Shown: one piece after another, positions 34,782 to 43,814 of the stretch | Layout of the letters: the number at the start of each line of letters is the position of its first letter | Position numbering within the stretch: position 1 is the stretch's first letter | DNA from: Mycobacterium parmense | GTDB taxonomy: Bacteria; Actinomycetota; Actinomycetes; Mycobacteriales; Mycobacteriaceae | Assembly: GCF_010730575.1 (NCBI RefSeq) | Contig: NZ_AP022614.1 | Coordinates: 4,464,001 to 4,528,000 of the forward strand | DNA: 64,000 bases | Reading direction: 5' to 3' | Made by a program: the position numbers and the translations under genes | The notes under the pieces: generated by a model | What the model saw: the letters and a program-made list of their open reading frames with translations, nothing else | Told to the model about the DNA's origin: nothing | The model's database searches: none

Positions 34782-35846
34782 TCAGCAGAGGCCGGGCACG
34801 ATGTCGCCGAGGCTGAAAGTGATCGGCTGCTCGAGCTGTTCGTAGGTGCACGAACGCGGGTCGCGGTCCGGGCGCCACCGATTGAACTGAGCGGTATGGC
34901 GGAACCGACGGCCCTCCATGTGGTCGTAGCGGACCTCGACGACGCGCTCGGGCCGCAGCGGTACGAAGGAGAGGTCCTTTCCGGCGTTCCAGCGGGAGAA
35001 CTCGTTCTTGCGCGGGGTGCGTTCGCCGGCCTCGTGGGCGGCCCAGTTCCACGGGTGGCCCTCGAAGTCGGTGACCAGCGGCGCCAGCTCGGTGAACAGC
35101 CGCCGCCGCTGCGCCATCGGGAAGGCGCCGATGACGCCGACCGACGCCAGCTGTCCCTCGTCGGTGTAGAGGCCAAGCAGCAGCGAGCCGATCGAGTCGC
35201 CGCCGGACTTGTGCACGCGATAGCCGGCGACCACGCAGTCGGCGGTCCGCTCGTGCTTGATCTTGAACATCACGCGCTTGTCCGGTTGGTAGGTGACGGT
35301 CAGCGGCTTGGCGATGACGCCGTCGAGCCCGGCGCCCTCGAATTCGTCGAACCAGCGCCGTGCGGTCTGCGGGTCGGTGGTGGCGGGCGTGACATGGATC
35401 GAGGGACCCGAGCCCGCGAGCGCGTCGACGAGCGCGGCGCGCCGCTCGGTGAACGGCCGCCGCGTGTAGTCGTCGGATCCGAGCGCCAGCAGGTCGAAAG
35501 CGATGAACGACGCCGGCGTCTTCTCGGCGAGCATGCGCACCCGCGAGGCGGCCGGGTGGATGCGTTGTTGCAATGCCTCGAAGTCCAGGCCGTGCTCGGT
35601 TGCGATGACGATCTCCCCGTCGATCACGCAGCGCGGCGGTAACTCCGCCGCGACCGCCGCGACCAGCTCGGGGAAGTAGCGCGTCATCGGCCGCTCGTTG
35701 CGGCTGCCCAGCTCGACCTGATCGCCGTCGCGAAAACAGATGGAGCGAAACCCGTCCCACTTCGGTTCGTACGACGCGTCGGGCGGGATCGATCGCACCG
35801 ACTTCGCCAGCATCGGCGACACCGGCGGCATCACGGGTAGGTCCAT
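34782..35846 (-). CDS. ligC: ATP-dependent DNA ligase LigC
   Basis: This 354-residue ligase matches Rv3731. The adenylation motif is KWDGFR with K29 and the nucleotidyltransferase core follows (DGEIV, FIAFDLLAL, EGAGLDGVIAK, VMFKIK). A C-terminal OB-fold domain is present. LigC enzymes seal nicks in RNA-primed or excision repair. It is divergent from Prim-PolC, its known repair partner in M. smegmatis. Confidence 0.9.
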   Translation of the reverse strand: MDLPVMPPVSPMLAKSVRSIPPDASYEPKWDGFRSICFRDGDQVELGSRNERPMTRYFPELVAAVAAELPPRCVIDGEIVIATEHGLDFEALQQRIHPAASRVRMLAEKTPASFIAFDLLALGSDDYTRRPFTERRAALVDALAGSGPSIHVTPATTDPQTARRWFDEFEGAGLDGVIAKPLTVTYQPDKRVMFKIKHERTADCVVAGYRVHKSGGDSIGSLLLGLYTDEGQLASVGVIGAFPMAQRRRLFTELAPLVTDFEGHPWNWAAHEAGERTPRKNEFSRWNAGKDLSFVPLRPERVVEVRYDHMEGRRFRHTAQFNRWRPDRDPRSCTYEQLEQPITFSLGDIVPGLC

Positions 35847-35872
35847 AGCCTGATTGTGCTGGAATCTCTCGT

Positions 35873-36919
35873 ATGGCTGCTGCAGAAGAGCTGGACGTCG
35901 ACGGCGTTGCGGTGCGCCTCACCAATCCGGACAAGGTGTATTTCCCCAAGCTGGGTGCCAAGGGCAGCAAGCGGCGGCTCGTCGAGTACTACCGCACCGT
36001 GGCCGTTGCAGCCGCAAGCCCGATGCTGGCGACACTGCTCAACCGGCCCACGCACCTGCAGCGCTTCCCCGACGGCATCGACGGCGAGGAGATCTATCAG
36101 AAGCGCGTTCCGCAGCACCATCCCGACTACCTGGAGACCTGTCGGGTGACCTTCCCGTCGGGACGCACCGCCGACGCGCTGAAGGTGACCCACCCCGCGG
36201 CGATCGTCTGGGCGGCGCAGATGGGCACCGTCACGCTGCACCCGTGGCAGGTCCGGTGCCCGGACACCGACCACCCCGACGAGCTGCGCATCGACCTGGA
36301 TCCGCAACCCGGGGTGGCCTTCACCGAGGCGCGTGCGGTGGCCGTCGACGTGCTGGCGCCGCTGCTCGACGAACTCGGCCTGGTGGGCTATCCGAAGACG
36401 TCCGGGGGCCGCGGGATTCACGTGTTCCTGCGGATCGCCACCGACTGGGATTTCGTGGTGGTGCGCCGGGCGGGCATCGCCCTGGCCCGCGAGATCGAGC
36501 GCCGCGCGCCCGACGCGGTCACCACGTCGTGGTGGAAGGAGGAGCGCGGCGCTCGAATCTTCATCGACTTCAACCAGAACGCGCGCGACCGCACCATGGC
36601 CTCGGCGTATTCGGTGCGGGCCACCCCGATCGCGACGGTGTCGATGCCGCTGACGTGGGACGAGCTGGCCGGCGCCGAGCCGGACGACTACACGATGGCC
36701 ACCGTGCCCGAGCTGGTCGAGCGCCGCGACGACCCCTGGGCCGCAATGGACGACGTGGTTCAGTCCATCGCGCCGCTGCTGGAGATGGTCGAGGCCGACG
36801 AGGAGCGGGGCCTGCGCGACATGCCCTACCCGCCGAACTACCCGAAGATGCCGGGCGAGCCGAAACGGGTTCAGCCGAGCCGGGATACGGACTTGAAAGG
36901 CAGGGACAACCCGAAGTGA
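35873..36919 (+). CDS. Prim-PolC-type DNA polymerase/primase (LigD polymerase-like)
   Basis: This 348-residue protein is an archaeo-eukaryotic primase-fold polymerase (LigD PolDom family), matching Rv3730c. The catalytic acidic pair is in RIDLDPQPG (D141, D143), with GVAFTEAR after it and the third acidic residue later. It fills short gaps, preferring ribonucleotides, and partners LigC in excision repair in M. smegmatis. The 26-base gap from the divergent ligC implies one shared regulatory region. Confidence 0.87.
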   Translation: MAAAEELDVDGVAVRLTNPDKVYFPKLGAKGSKRRLVEYYRTVAVAAASPMLATLLNRPTHLQRFPDGIDGEEIYQKRVPQHHPDYLETCRVTFPSGRTADALKVTHPAAIVWAAQMGTVTLHPWQVRCPDTDHPDELRIDLDPQPGVAFTEARAVAVDVLAPLLDELGLVGYPKTSGGRGIHVFLRIATDWDFVVVRRAGIALAREIERRAPDAVTTSWWKEERGARIFIDFNQNARDRTMASAYSVRATPIATVSMPLTWDELAGAEPDDYTMATVPELVERRDDPWAAMDDVVQSIAPLLEMVEADEERGLRDMPYPPNYPKMPGEPKRVQPSRDTDLKGRDNPK

Positions 36920-36929
36920 CCGCGCGAGC

Positions 36930-37676
36930 CTAGTTGTCCGAGCCCGGCGGTGCCGGCGCACCCGGAGGCCCTGGAGGCGGGGGCGGAGCCCCCGGGGGCG
37001 GGGGCGGCGGTGCAGGTGCGGCGGGCGGGGGCGGTGCCGCGGGAGGCGCGGGGGCGGGTGGCGGTGCGGCCGCTGCCGGGGCTGCCGCGGCCGGTGCCGG
37101 AGCCACCACCGCAGGCGCCGGAGCGGGAGCGACGGCGGGTGCGGGAGCCACCACCGCGACCGCGACCGGCGGCGGGGCCACGACGGCCGGCGGCGGAGCC
37201 ACCACCGCGGGAAGCGGGGTGATCAGCGCGGGGTCCGGGGTTGCCACCACTGGGTCGGGAGTCACCACGACCGCGGGATCGGGGGTTGCCACGACGGGCG
37301 CCGGGGTCGCCACGACGGGCGCCGGGGTCGCCACGACGGGCGCCGGGGTGACCACGATGGGCGCCGGGGTGACCACGACGGGCGCCGGGGTGACCACCGG
37401 TGCGGGGGTGATCACCGCCGGGACCGGGGTAGCCACGATGGGCGCCGGGGTCACCATCACGGGTACCGGAGTTGGCGCCACCGGCATCGGGGTGACGACC
37501 ACCGGCACCGGTGCCACCGTCGGGACGAAGGGGCAGTCCGGGGCGGGGGCGTGGGCGGTGGCATCGGCCACGGCGGCGGGCGCCGCAGCGTCCAGGAGGA
37601 AACCGGCAGTCAGCGCGGAGCCGGCGGCCAGTCCCAGGCCCGCCGCGATACCGCGACGACGTGACTTGTCGGTCAT
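36930..37676 (-). CDS. Secreted Pro/Val/Ala-rich repeat protein
   Basis: This 248-residue protein has a signal peptide (about 1-38; GIAAGLGLAAGSALTAGFLL ending near VADA). The mature part consists mainly of repeats of (A/V)TPAP(V/I)V type and a C-terminal run of Ala/Pro (PPPPPPGAPPPP). A CCGGAGGA ribosome site precedes the ATG. The opposite strand is also open but lacks a signal and start support. The role could be cell-wall spanning or anchoring. Start of the repeats is near residue 55. Confidence 0.7.
   Translation of the reverse strand: MTDKSRRRGIAAGLGLAAGSALTAGFLLDAAAPAAVADATAHAPAPDCPFVPTVAPVPVVVTPMPVAPTPVPVMVTPAPIVATPVPAVITPAPVVTPAPVVVTPAPIVVTPAPVVATPAPVVATPAPVVATPDPAVVVTPDPVVATPDPALITPLPAVVAPPPAVVAPPPVAVAVVAPAPAVAPAPAPAVVAPAPAAAAPAAAAPPPAPAPPAAPPPPAAPAPPPPPPGAPPPPPGPPGAPAPPGSDN
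37288..37392 (-). repeat. Five tandem 21-bp repeats in the Pro-rich gene
   Basis: The unit gccacgacgggcgccggggt(c/g) is repeated five times (37288-37308, 37309-37329, 37330-37350, 37351-37371, 37372-37392), with few differences. It encodes a 7-residue repeat such as TPAPVVA on the minus strand. Flanking sequence continues as degenerate copies of 18-24 bp. Expansion or contraction between strains is likely. Confidence 0.85.
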
Positions 37677-37861
37677 GCTCGAATCCTCCGGATTTCTGAT
37701 GAGACCGCGGCTGTAATGCCTACGCGGAGCATACCGAGGATGAGCCCCAATTAGAACTGTGTGTACTAAAAGTTTTGCATTTATTTCGTCTGCCCGACTT
37801 TTGGTCTGCCCGGGCGCCGCAGTGGCGAGATGCGCGGCGGAAAAAAGTAGCCTTTGTTCCT

Positions 37862-39895
37862 ATGCCGGTGGCCGTTCGGGCGTGGACCGCGATCCTCGTG
37901 CTGCTGAGCGCGGTCGCCGGCGTTCCGGTCGCGGGCGCCACGCCGGCCGGGCCGCAGCCGGCCGGCGGCACCGAAACGCTGGTCGGCTGGGACAGCTTCC
38001 GCCGGCTGGACCGCTTGCCGTACCTGAGCCCGGAGACCGAGGCGCTGCAGATATCCAGCTTCGACCGCAGCGGGGGCAACTTCGACTTCTCCACCGGTAA
38101 CAAGAACGGCAGCGGCGGCTGCCTGACCTCCGGCGGCGCGGGCTGCGTCGTCGCCGAGGATCACGGCGCCGGTGAGGTGGACTCCATCTGGTTCACCCGC
38201 GACGGCGGCGACGTGACCCGGATGGGCAACATCCGCGTCGAGCTGGACGGGCAGCCCGTGGTCGACACGCCACTGCAATCGCTGGTGAACGGCGCGCTCG
38301 GGGCGCCGTTCGTGTGGCCCCTCGTCGCCGATGCCACCCAGTCGCCCGGCGGCGTCTACGTCAAAGTGCCTATGCCATACCGACATTCGATGCGCATCAG
38401 CATCGCGTCGCATCTCGAGTATTACCACGTGGCCTACCGCCGCTTTCCGACCGCGGACGGCGTCGCCACGTTCACGCCGTCCGACCCCGCGCTCGACGTG
38501 CTCGCGACGTTGCGGGCGGCGGGGACCGCCGACCCCAAGCCGGCCAACCAGGCCGGCGTGCACGACAGTCGAATCGTCGATGTGCCCGCCGGCGCCGCGC
38601 AGACCATCGCCGAATCGACGGGCTCGGGCACCCTGTCGACGCTGTGGCTGCGCATACCTGAACCGACCGATCGGTTGCTGGCCGGCCTGCGCCTGGAGAT
38701 CGAGTTCGACGGCAGAAACCTGGTGGACTCTCCCCTCGGAGAGTTCTTCGGCGCCGGGCTGGGCTCCAACAGCGTGCGCTCGCTGATGTTCGCCGCGATC
38801 CCGCAGCCCGGGGGATCGTTGGCGCTGGCGGCGTGGTGGCCCATGCCGTTCGCCCGCAGCGCCCGCGTTCTGCTGGTCAATACCACCGACATTGCCGTCG
38901 CGGGGATCGCCAGCGACGTCGCCACCACGCCGGACCCGCAGTGGGCGCCGGCGCTGGCCAGTGGCCGGGCGGGCTACTTCACCGCGCGTTCCCACGCCGG
39001 TCCGACGGCTTTCGGGCGGGACTGGTCGTTCGCCGACGAGTCCGGCCACGGCAAGTTCGTGGGCGTCAGCCACACCATCCGCGGTGCCCGGACCAAGACG
39101 TCGTTCAGCGACGACGCCCCCTTCTTCCTCGAGGGAGCCGAACGTGTCTACACGGACGGCTCCGCGTCTCCGCAGTGGTACGGCACCGGCACGGAGGACT
39201 TCTACGAAGGGGGCTGGTATTTCAAGAACGGCACCCGCTTTTCCAACCCGCTCAACGGCCAACCCGATCAGCGCACGGCGGCCGGAGGGTGCGCGGACTA
39301 CTGCGTCGCGGTCTACCGGCTCATGCTCGCCGACGCCGTCGACTACCACTGCGCGCTCCGGTTCGGCATCGAGCACGGCAAACGCAACCTGGTCCAGGCC
39401 GACTACAGCTCCACCGCCTTCCTCTACACACAGCCGGACGACACCATCACCACGGTCGACGAACTCGATCCGACCGATCCCGGCAGCCGGGCTCTGCACG
39501 CATACACCGACTCCGACGCCACCGAGGAACTGCTGGCCAGTTCATACGAAGGCACCGACGACCTCCTGCCGGTGATCGGGATGGTCCGCAGCACCCTGGC
39601 GCCGGTCACGTTCCGCGTCCACATCGGCCCCGACAACCACGGCGTGCTGCTGCACCGCACGTCGGACCAGGCGACCGGCTATCAGTCGGCGGACGTGGCC
39701 GTCGACGGTACGGCCGCCGGGAACTGGCTGCAGCCGCGCAGCAACGACGCGCATCGTTGGCTGGGCGACACCTACCTCGTGCCGGCAGCCATGACCGCCG
39801 GCAAAGCCGAAATCGCGGTCACGCTCGCGCCGACCCCGGGCTCCCCGCCGTGGACCGCCGGCCGCTACCGTGCCGAAACGCTGGCCGCCGGCTAG
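37862..39895 (+). CDS. Secreted GH172 (DUF2961) glycoside hydrolase
   Basis: This 677-residue protein has a signal peptide (VRAWTAILVLLSAVAGVPVAGA). It shows DUF2961/GH172 landmarks including WFTRDGGDVTRMGNIRVELDG, ASHLEYYHV, GAERVYTDG, the YGTGTEDFYEGGWYF stretch with the acidic residue, and CALRFGIEHG. GH172 enzymes act on alpha-fructofuranosides and D-arabinofuranosides. In a mycobacterium the arabinan of arabinogalactan/LAM is a plausible substrate. The start is ATG 37862; the frame opens at 37775 but gives a poorer signal. Confidence 0.8.
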   Translation: MPVAVRAWTAILVLLSAVAGVPVAGATPAGPQPAGGTETLVGWDSFRRLDRLPYLSPETEALQISSFDRSGGNFDFSTGNKNGSGGCLTSGGAGCVVAEDHGAGEVDSIWFTRDGGDVTRMGNIRVELDGQPVVDTPLQSLVNGALGAPFVWPLVADATQSPGGVYVKVPMPYRHSMRISIASHLEYYHVAYRRFPTADGVATFTPSDPALDVLATLRAAGTADPKPANQAGVHDSRIVDVPAGAAQTIAESTGSGTLSTLWLRIPEPTDRLLAGLRLEIEFDGRNLVDSPLGEFFGAGLGSNSVRSLMFAAIPQPGGSLALAAWWPMPFARSARVLLVNTTDIAVAGIASDVATTPDPQWAPALASGRAGYFTARSHAGPTAFGRDWSFADESGHGKFVGVSHTIRGARTKTSFSDDAPFFLEGAERVYTDGSASPQWYGTGTEDFYEGGWYFKNGTRFSNPLNGQPDQRTAAGGCADYCVAVYRLMLADAVDYHCALRFGIEHGKRNLVQADYSSTAFLYTQPDDTITTVDELDPTDPGSRALHAYTDSDATEELLASSYEGTDDLLPVIGMVRSTLAPVTFRVHIGPDNHGVLLHRTSDQATGYQSADVAVDGTAAGNWLQPRSNDAHRWLGDTYLVPAAMTAGKAEIAVTLAPTPGSPPWTAGRYRAETLAAG

Positions 39896-40116
39896 GGGCC
39901 CGGGGGCGGCGGATCCGGCCGCAACAGGTCACACGGCACCCAGATGCGCTGAAAGGTCCAACACATCTGGTCGGCGGGCGGATCGTCGACGCCGACGTCG
40001 GGCCCGGGTGGCGGTGGTGGGGGGTCGGCGCGCGCCGCGGGCGGGCCGGGCGCAGCCCACACGGCCGCCGCGAGGGCCAGGGCGACCAGGGGGCGACGAC
40101 GTGACGTGCGAATCAC
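39892..40116 (-). CDS. Small secreted proline-rich protein
   Basis: This 74-residue protein has a signal peptide (RRPLVALALAAAVWAAPGPPAARA) and a mature peptide with the PPPPPPG repeats and two cysteines (DQMCW, VPCDLL). A GTG start 6 bases after GGAGG was chosen over a TTG 6 bases upstream. It overlaps the GH172 stop by 4 bases. Function unknown. Confidence 0.6.
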   Translation of the reverse strand: MIRTSRRRPLVALALAAAVWAAPGPPAARADPPPPPPGPDVGVDDPPADQMCWTFQRIWVPCDLLRPDPPPPGP

Positions 40117-40179
40117 CGGCAACCTCCGACTGCGGCAGAGAGCATCCAGTCTCTCAGCCCGGGCACCGGGACGTGACCG

Positions 40180-40995
40180 TTATCCGCCCACCGGAGCGAG
40201 GATTCCCGCCGACCGCAGCGCCCGGCCGGTAAAAAAGGCGATCAGCATGCCCACGCCGCCCGCGATCGGGCCCGACGTCGACCACCCCGCCAGCACGAAG
40301 TAGCCGAACGCCGCGCCGGCGGTCAGCAAGGCCGCGTGCGCCGGCGTCCACGAAGCGATGGTGCGCAACCGAAACGACAGGCCGATGCCCAGCAGCAGCG
40401 CCAGCACATGGCCCACGGCGGTGAAGTCGCCGCCAAGGGTCGCCACCCCGGCGACGCCGACCCAGCCACCGACCCAGGCCGCCCGCCAGCGCGTGGGGAT
40501 CGACGCGGTAAGGGCGCCCAGGACGCACACCGCGCCGTAGCTGATGCCCACGTCGGAGGCCCGCGCGATGGAGAACGGCAGCCATCCGGTTTCGACCGCG
40601 ACGACCAGTCCCACCGCGACGATCAGCGTCGCGCCGATGTGCCCGACGGCGAACGCGAGCACCAAACCTCTACCGCGCCAGATGAGTTCGCCCAACGCCA
40701 GCAGGCACACCAGTCCCGGCAGCCAGTAGAAGATATGGTCGCCGCCGTCGACGAAGGCGCTGCCGACCAGGGTTCCCAGGTGCCCGTGCGCCAAGTTGTG
40801 CAGGTTGGTGCTCATCTGGCTGACCACGAGTTCGCGGGCGTGCGGCCCGAGCCTGGTCAGGGTGAGCGACACCGCGAGCAGCGCCACGGCGTAGACGGCC
40901 GTCACGCGCACCGACACAGCGTGCGACCAGGTTCGCGCGATGATTTCGGACCGGCGGTTGGCCTGCTCGGGGACAGGTTCGACGCTCAAAGTCAT
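40180..40995 (-). CDS. Rhomboid-like membrane protein
   Basis: This 271-residue protein has about six to seven hydrophobic segments. It contains the GISYG serine (S152) and a later histidine in AVGHVLALLLG (H196), as expected for a rhomboid-type Ser-His dyad, though the GxSG motif is not canonical (GISYG). It is translationally coupled to the PLP enzyme (ATGA overlap). Whether it is a protease is unknown. Other mycobacterial rhomboid-like proteins lack known substrates. Confidence 0.65.
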   Translation of the reverse strand: MTLSVEPVPEQANRRSEIIARTWSHAVSVRVTAVYAVALLAVSLTLTRLGPHARELVVSQMSTNLHNLAHGHLGTLVGSAFVDGGDHIFYWLPGLVCLLALGELIWRGRGLVLAFAVGHIGATLIVAVGLVVAVETGWLPFSIARASDVGISYGAVCVLGALTASIPTRWRAAWVGGWVGVAGVATLGGDFTAVGHVLALLLGIGLSFRLRTIASWTPAHAALLTAGAAFGYFVLAGWSTSGPIAGGVGMLIAFFTGRALRSAGILAPVGG

Positions 40996-42323
40996 CGGCC
41001 ACCGGATTCGCGGCCGGACCAGCCGCAGTCACGCCCCAGCAAGTCGGCGACGGTCTCGCGGCGCACCAGTTCGCGGGAACGGCCGCCGGCGACCGCGACC
41101 AGCGGGGGGCGGCCCACCAGGCTGCGGCTCGACGCGATCGAGTGGTGGTAGGCGCCGGTGCCGGCGACCGCCAGCAGATCGCCGGGCCGGACGTCGGCGG
41201 GCACCGGGACGTCGCGGGCGATCGCGCCGCCCGTCTCGCCGTTGCGGCCCACCACGGTGACGCGCGCGGTCGGGCAGGACCGGGGCCGATTCGCCAGTGC
41301 GACGGCGTGCTCGGCATCGTCGGCGGCCTGGTCGGTGCCGTCGACCGCGACGAAGATGCCCCCGCCGGGCTGGTGCTTGACGGCGATCACCCGGTACAGG
41401 GTGATCCCGGCGTGCGCGGCGATCCCGCGGCCGACCTCGAACACGACCCGCGGGCGGGGGAAGTCGTGCTCGGCACACGCAGTTGCGAGCGCGGTGTCGA
41501 CGACGCCCCCGAGCGCGCGCAGCTGCGGCTCCGCGTCGCCGTAGGTCGACGAGAGTGCCCGTCCCCCGCCGAGGTTGAGCTGGGTGAGCACGACGTCGTG
41601 GCGGTCGCGGACCTCGGCCATGACGGCGACCAGTTGCCCGATCGCCGCACCGTAGGCGCCGGCGTCGGCGACCAGGGTCCCCAGCTGGCAGTGCAGCCCG
41701 ACCGGGTCGAGCCACGGCTGGTCCAGGACTCGCTTGACGGCACCGGCCGCGTGGCCGCCCGTCAGCGCGAAGCCGAACGTCTGCGTGGGCGCGCCGGCCC
41801 CGTCGGTGTCGGGAATGGCCCTGATCAGCACCCGCTGGCGGCTGCGAACCCAACCGGCGAGCAGCGCGATCTCGCTGGGGGAGTCGACCACCACCCACCC
41901 CACCCCGGCGGCGACCGCGTCGTGCAGTTCACCGGCGGTCTTGGCGTTTCCGTGCAGCACGATCCGCGACGGCGGCACGTCGGCGGCCAGCGCGGTGGCC
42001 AGCTCGCCGGCCGAGCAGACGCTCACGCCGGCGCCCGCGTCGGCGGCCCACCCGGCCACCGCCACGCTCAGCAGTGCCTTGCCCGCGTAGATCAGATCGG
42101 CTTTCGGCAGCGCCGCGCGGTAGCAGCCGATGCGCGCCCGGAAATCGGTTTCGTCCACCAGATGGGCGGGCGTGCCGAACTCGGCGGCGATCTTCGTGGC
42201 GGCCACTCCGCCGACGCACAGCCGGCCGAGGTCGTCGACTTCGGCGCTCAGCGGCCAGGTGGAACGGTCGAGGTGCGCCCCGGACGCGTGCCGCGGCGCC
42301 GGGAGCACCTCGAAAACGGTCAT
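40992..42323 (-). CDS. LysA-like PLP decarboxylase homologue with altered active site
   Basis: This 443-residue fold-type III PLP protein aligns to diaminopimelate decarboxylase LysA. The PLP lysine is K82 in IYAGKALLS. Active-site elements are changed: the CESGD motif reads GRNGETGG (359-366), so the Cys is Gly and the Asp is Gly; HxHIGSQ reads HCQLGTL; EPGR reads EVGR. The C-terminal GAYHHSIASS pattern resembles GAYCYSLSS. It therefore may be a decarboxylase of another substrate or a non-catalytic relative. It overlaps the rhomboid gene by 4 bases. Confidence 0.75.
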   Translation of the reverse strand: MTVFEVLPAPRHASGAHLDRSTWPLSAEVDDLGRLCVGGVAATKIAAEFGTPAHLVDETDFRARIGCYRAALPKADLIYAGKALLSVAVAGWAADAGAGVSVCSAGELATALAADVPPSRIVLHGNAKTAGELHDAVAAGVGWVVVDSPSEIALLAGWVRSRQRVLIRAIPDTDGAGAPTQTFGFALTGGHAAGAVKRVLDQPWLDPVGLHCQLGTLVADAGAYGAAIGQLVAVMAEVRDRHDVVLTQLNLGGGRALSSTYGDAEPQLRALGGVVDTALATACAEHDFPRPRVVFEVGRGIAAHAGITLYRVIAVKHQPGGGIFVAVDGTDQAADDAEHAVALANRPRSCPTARVTVVGRNGETGGAIARDVPVPADVRPGDLLAVAGTGAYHHSIASSRSLVGRPPLVAVAGGRSRELVRRETVADLLGRDCGWSGRESGGR

Positions 42324-42438
42324 GCTTCCACGGTGCGGGTCACGGCAAACTCAGGCCAGCTTCTTAACGAAGCCTTCACAACCGTGCGATCAATCTTCAC
42401 GGATTTCTCGCGGCGCGACGGACGCGCCCGACGACCGG

Positions 42439-43203
42439 CTAGGTTTCGGCCCCCGCCGCGACAAACGGCACATCGTCGGGTGCGGCGCGCCGGGCGGCCA
42501 ACAGCGCCCGCGCGGCGTCGCCGATAGGGATGCGCAGCGGCAGCTGAGGCTTCTCCACGGCGTCGACCACCTCGGCGGCGACCTGCGCGGGGGTGATGAT
42601 CCCGTCGCGCGGCCCGCCGCCGGCCAGCAGCGCGGCGTAGGGGTCGCCGGGCAGGGTGTAGGTCGTCACGTCGTCGAGGGCACCGGAGCTGACCGCGGCC
42701 GGCTCGAGTAGCGCCGCCTGGACACCGAAGGGCGCCACCTCGATGGCCAGCGCTTCGATCAGGGCCTCCAGCGCCCATTTCGTCGACGAGTAGGCCGCGC
42801 TCGGTGGCGGCACCACGCGCCCGAGGACGCTGGACATGAAGACGAGCTTCCCCGTTCCGCGGGACCGCATCTGCGGCAGGAACGCCTGGGCCACCCGGAT
42901 CGCCCCGACCGTGTTGAGGTTGAACAGTCGTTGCAATTCCGGCAGCGGAGTGGCCTCGACGGCCGCGTAGAAGATGCGCCCGGCGTTGGCGACGACGACG
43001 TCGACGTCGCCGGCTTCGGCAACCGCCGCGGCGACGCTCGCGTCGTCGGTCACGTCGAGCGCGAGCCGCCGGCCGACGTCCAGGTCCTCCAGGGTGTGCG
43101 GGTCACGGGCGGTGGCCACGACGCGGTGCCCGCGCCGGGCGAACTCGCCGGCGAGGGCGCGGCCGATGCCGCGGTTTGCACCGGTGATCAGGACGGTTGG
43201 CAT
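42439..43203 (-). CDS. Short-chain dehydrogenase/reductase
   Basis: This 254-residue SDR has ITGANRGIGRA near the N-terminus, NAGRIF, SSVLGR and YSSTKWALEA (active-site YxxxK as YSSTK). It follows the thioesterase gene by 10 bases and is probably co-transcribed with it under the TetR-type promoter region. The substrate is unknown. Confidence 0.82.
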   Translation of the reverse strand: MPTVLITGANRGIGRALAGEFARRGHRVVATARDPHTLEDLDVGRRLALDVTDDASVAAAVAEAGDVDVVVANAGRIFYAAVEATPLPELQRLFNLNTVGAIRVAQAFLPQMRSRGTGKLVFMSSVLGRVVPPPSAAYSSTKWALEALIEALAIEVAPFGVQAALLEPAAVSSGALDDVTTYTLPGDPYAALLAGGGPRDGIITPAQVAAEVVDAVEKPQLPLRIPIGDAARALLAARRAAPDDVPFVAAGAET

Positions 43204-43213
43204 GGCGGGCCTT

Positions 43214-43795
43214 TCAGGGATTGTTTCCGTTGCTGCCGGATGGTTTTGCGTGACCGGGCGTTTCGAAGATCAGCAGCGTGCTCGTCGCGGTGGCGACCAG
43301 CTTTCCGTTGGCGTCGACGGCCTTCGCTTCGGCGAAGCCGACCCGCGATCCGGCCTTGACGACGGTCCCGACGGCGGTCACCGGTCCGCTGGAGACGGTG
43401 ACCGGGCTCAGGTAGTTGACCTTGATCTCGATGGAGGTGTAGGCGACACCCACCGGCAGCGTGGTGTGCAGCGCGCAGCCGGTCACCGTGTCGAGCAGGG
43501 TGCACATCACGCCGCCGTGCACCACCCCAAGCGGGTTGTACATGGATCCGTCCGGCGTGCAGGCGAACGCGATGCGCCCGTGGTCCACCTCGACGGCGCT
43601 CATCCGCATGAGCTCGCCGATGGGCGGTGGCGGCAGTTCTGCTGCCACGACCGCCTGCCAGTAGGCGAGACCCGACATCGACGCGACGCTGGCCTGCGTC
43701 GTCATCGGGTCGTGCCAGGTCAGTTCGCGCGACTGTCGCGCGCCCCAACCGGCTCCGACCGCGGTCTCGGTGTTGCCGCGAGCGTCCTGGGTCAT
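43214..43795 (-). CDS. PaaI-type hotdog thioesterase
   Basis: This 193-residue hotdog-fold protein shows NPLGVVHGGVMCTLLDTVTGCA. The HGG motif and the following Asp are characteristic of PaaI/YdiI-type acyl-CoA thioesterases. It is the first gene of a two-gene minus-strand unit, divergent from a TetR gene with two operator-like sites between them. The substrate is unknown. Confidence 0.82.
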   Translation of the reverse strand: MTQDARGNTETAVGAGWGARQSRELTWHDPMTTQASVASMSGLAYWQAVVAAELPPPPIGELMRMSAVEVDHGRIAFACTPDGSMYNPLGVVHGGVMCTLLDTVTGCALHTTLPVGVAYTSIEIKVNYLSPVTVSSGPVTAVGTVVKAGSRVGFAEAKAVDANGKLVATATSTLLIFETPGHAKPSGSNGNNP

Positions 43796-43814
43796 CCGTC
43801 CATCCCTGGTAGAG

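Noticed and set aside
36934..37716. Plus-strand 260-residue Gly/Thr/Val-rich open frame
   Set aside because: It is the complement of the minus-strand Pro-rich gene, with no signal peptide and a poor start; the minus strand has a signal peptide and CCGGAGGA ribosome site.
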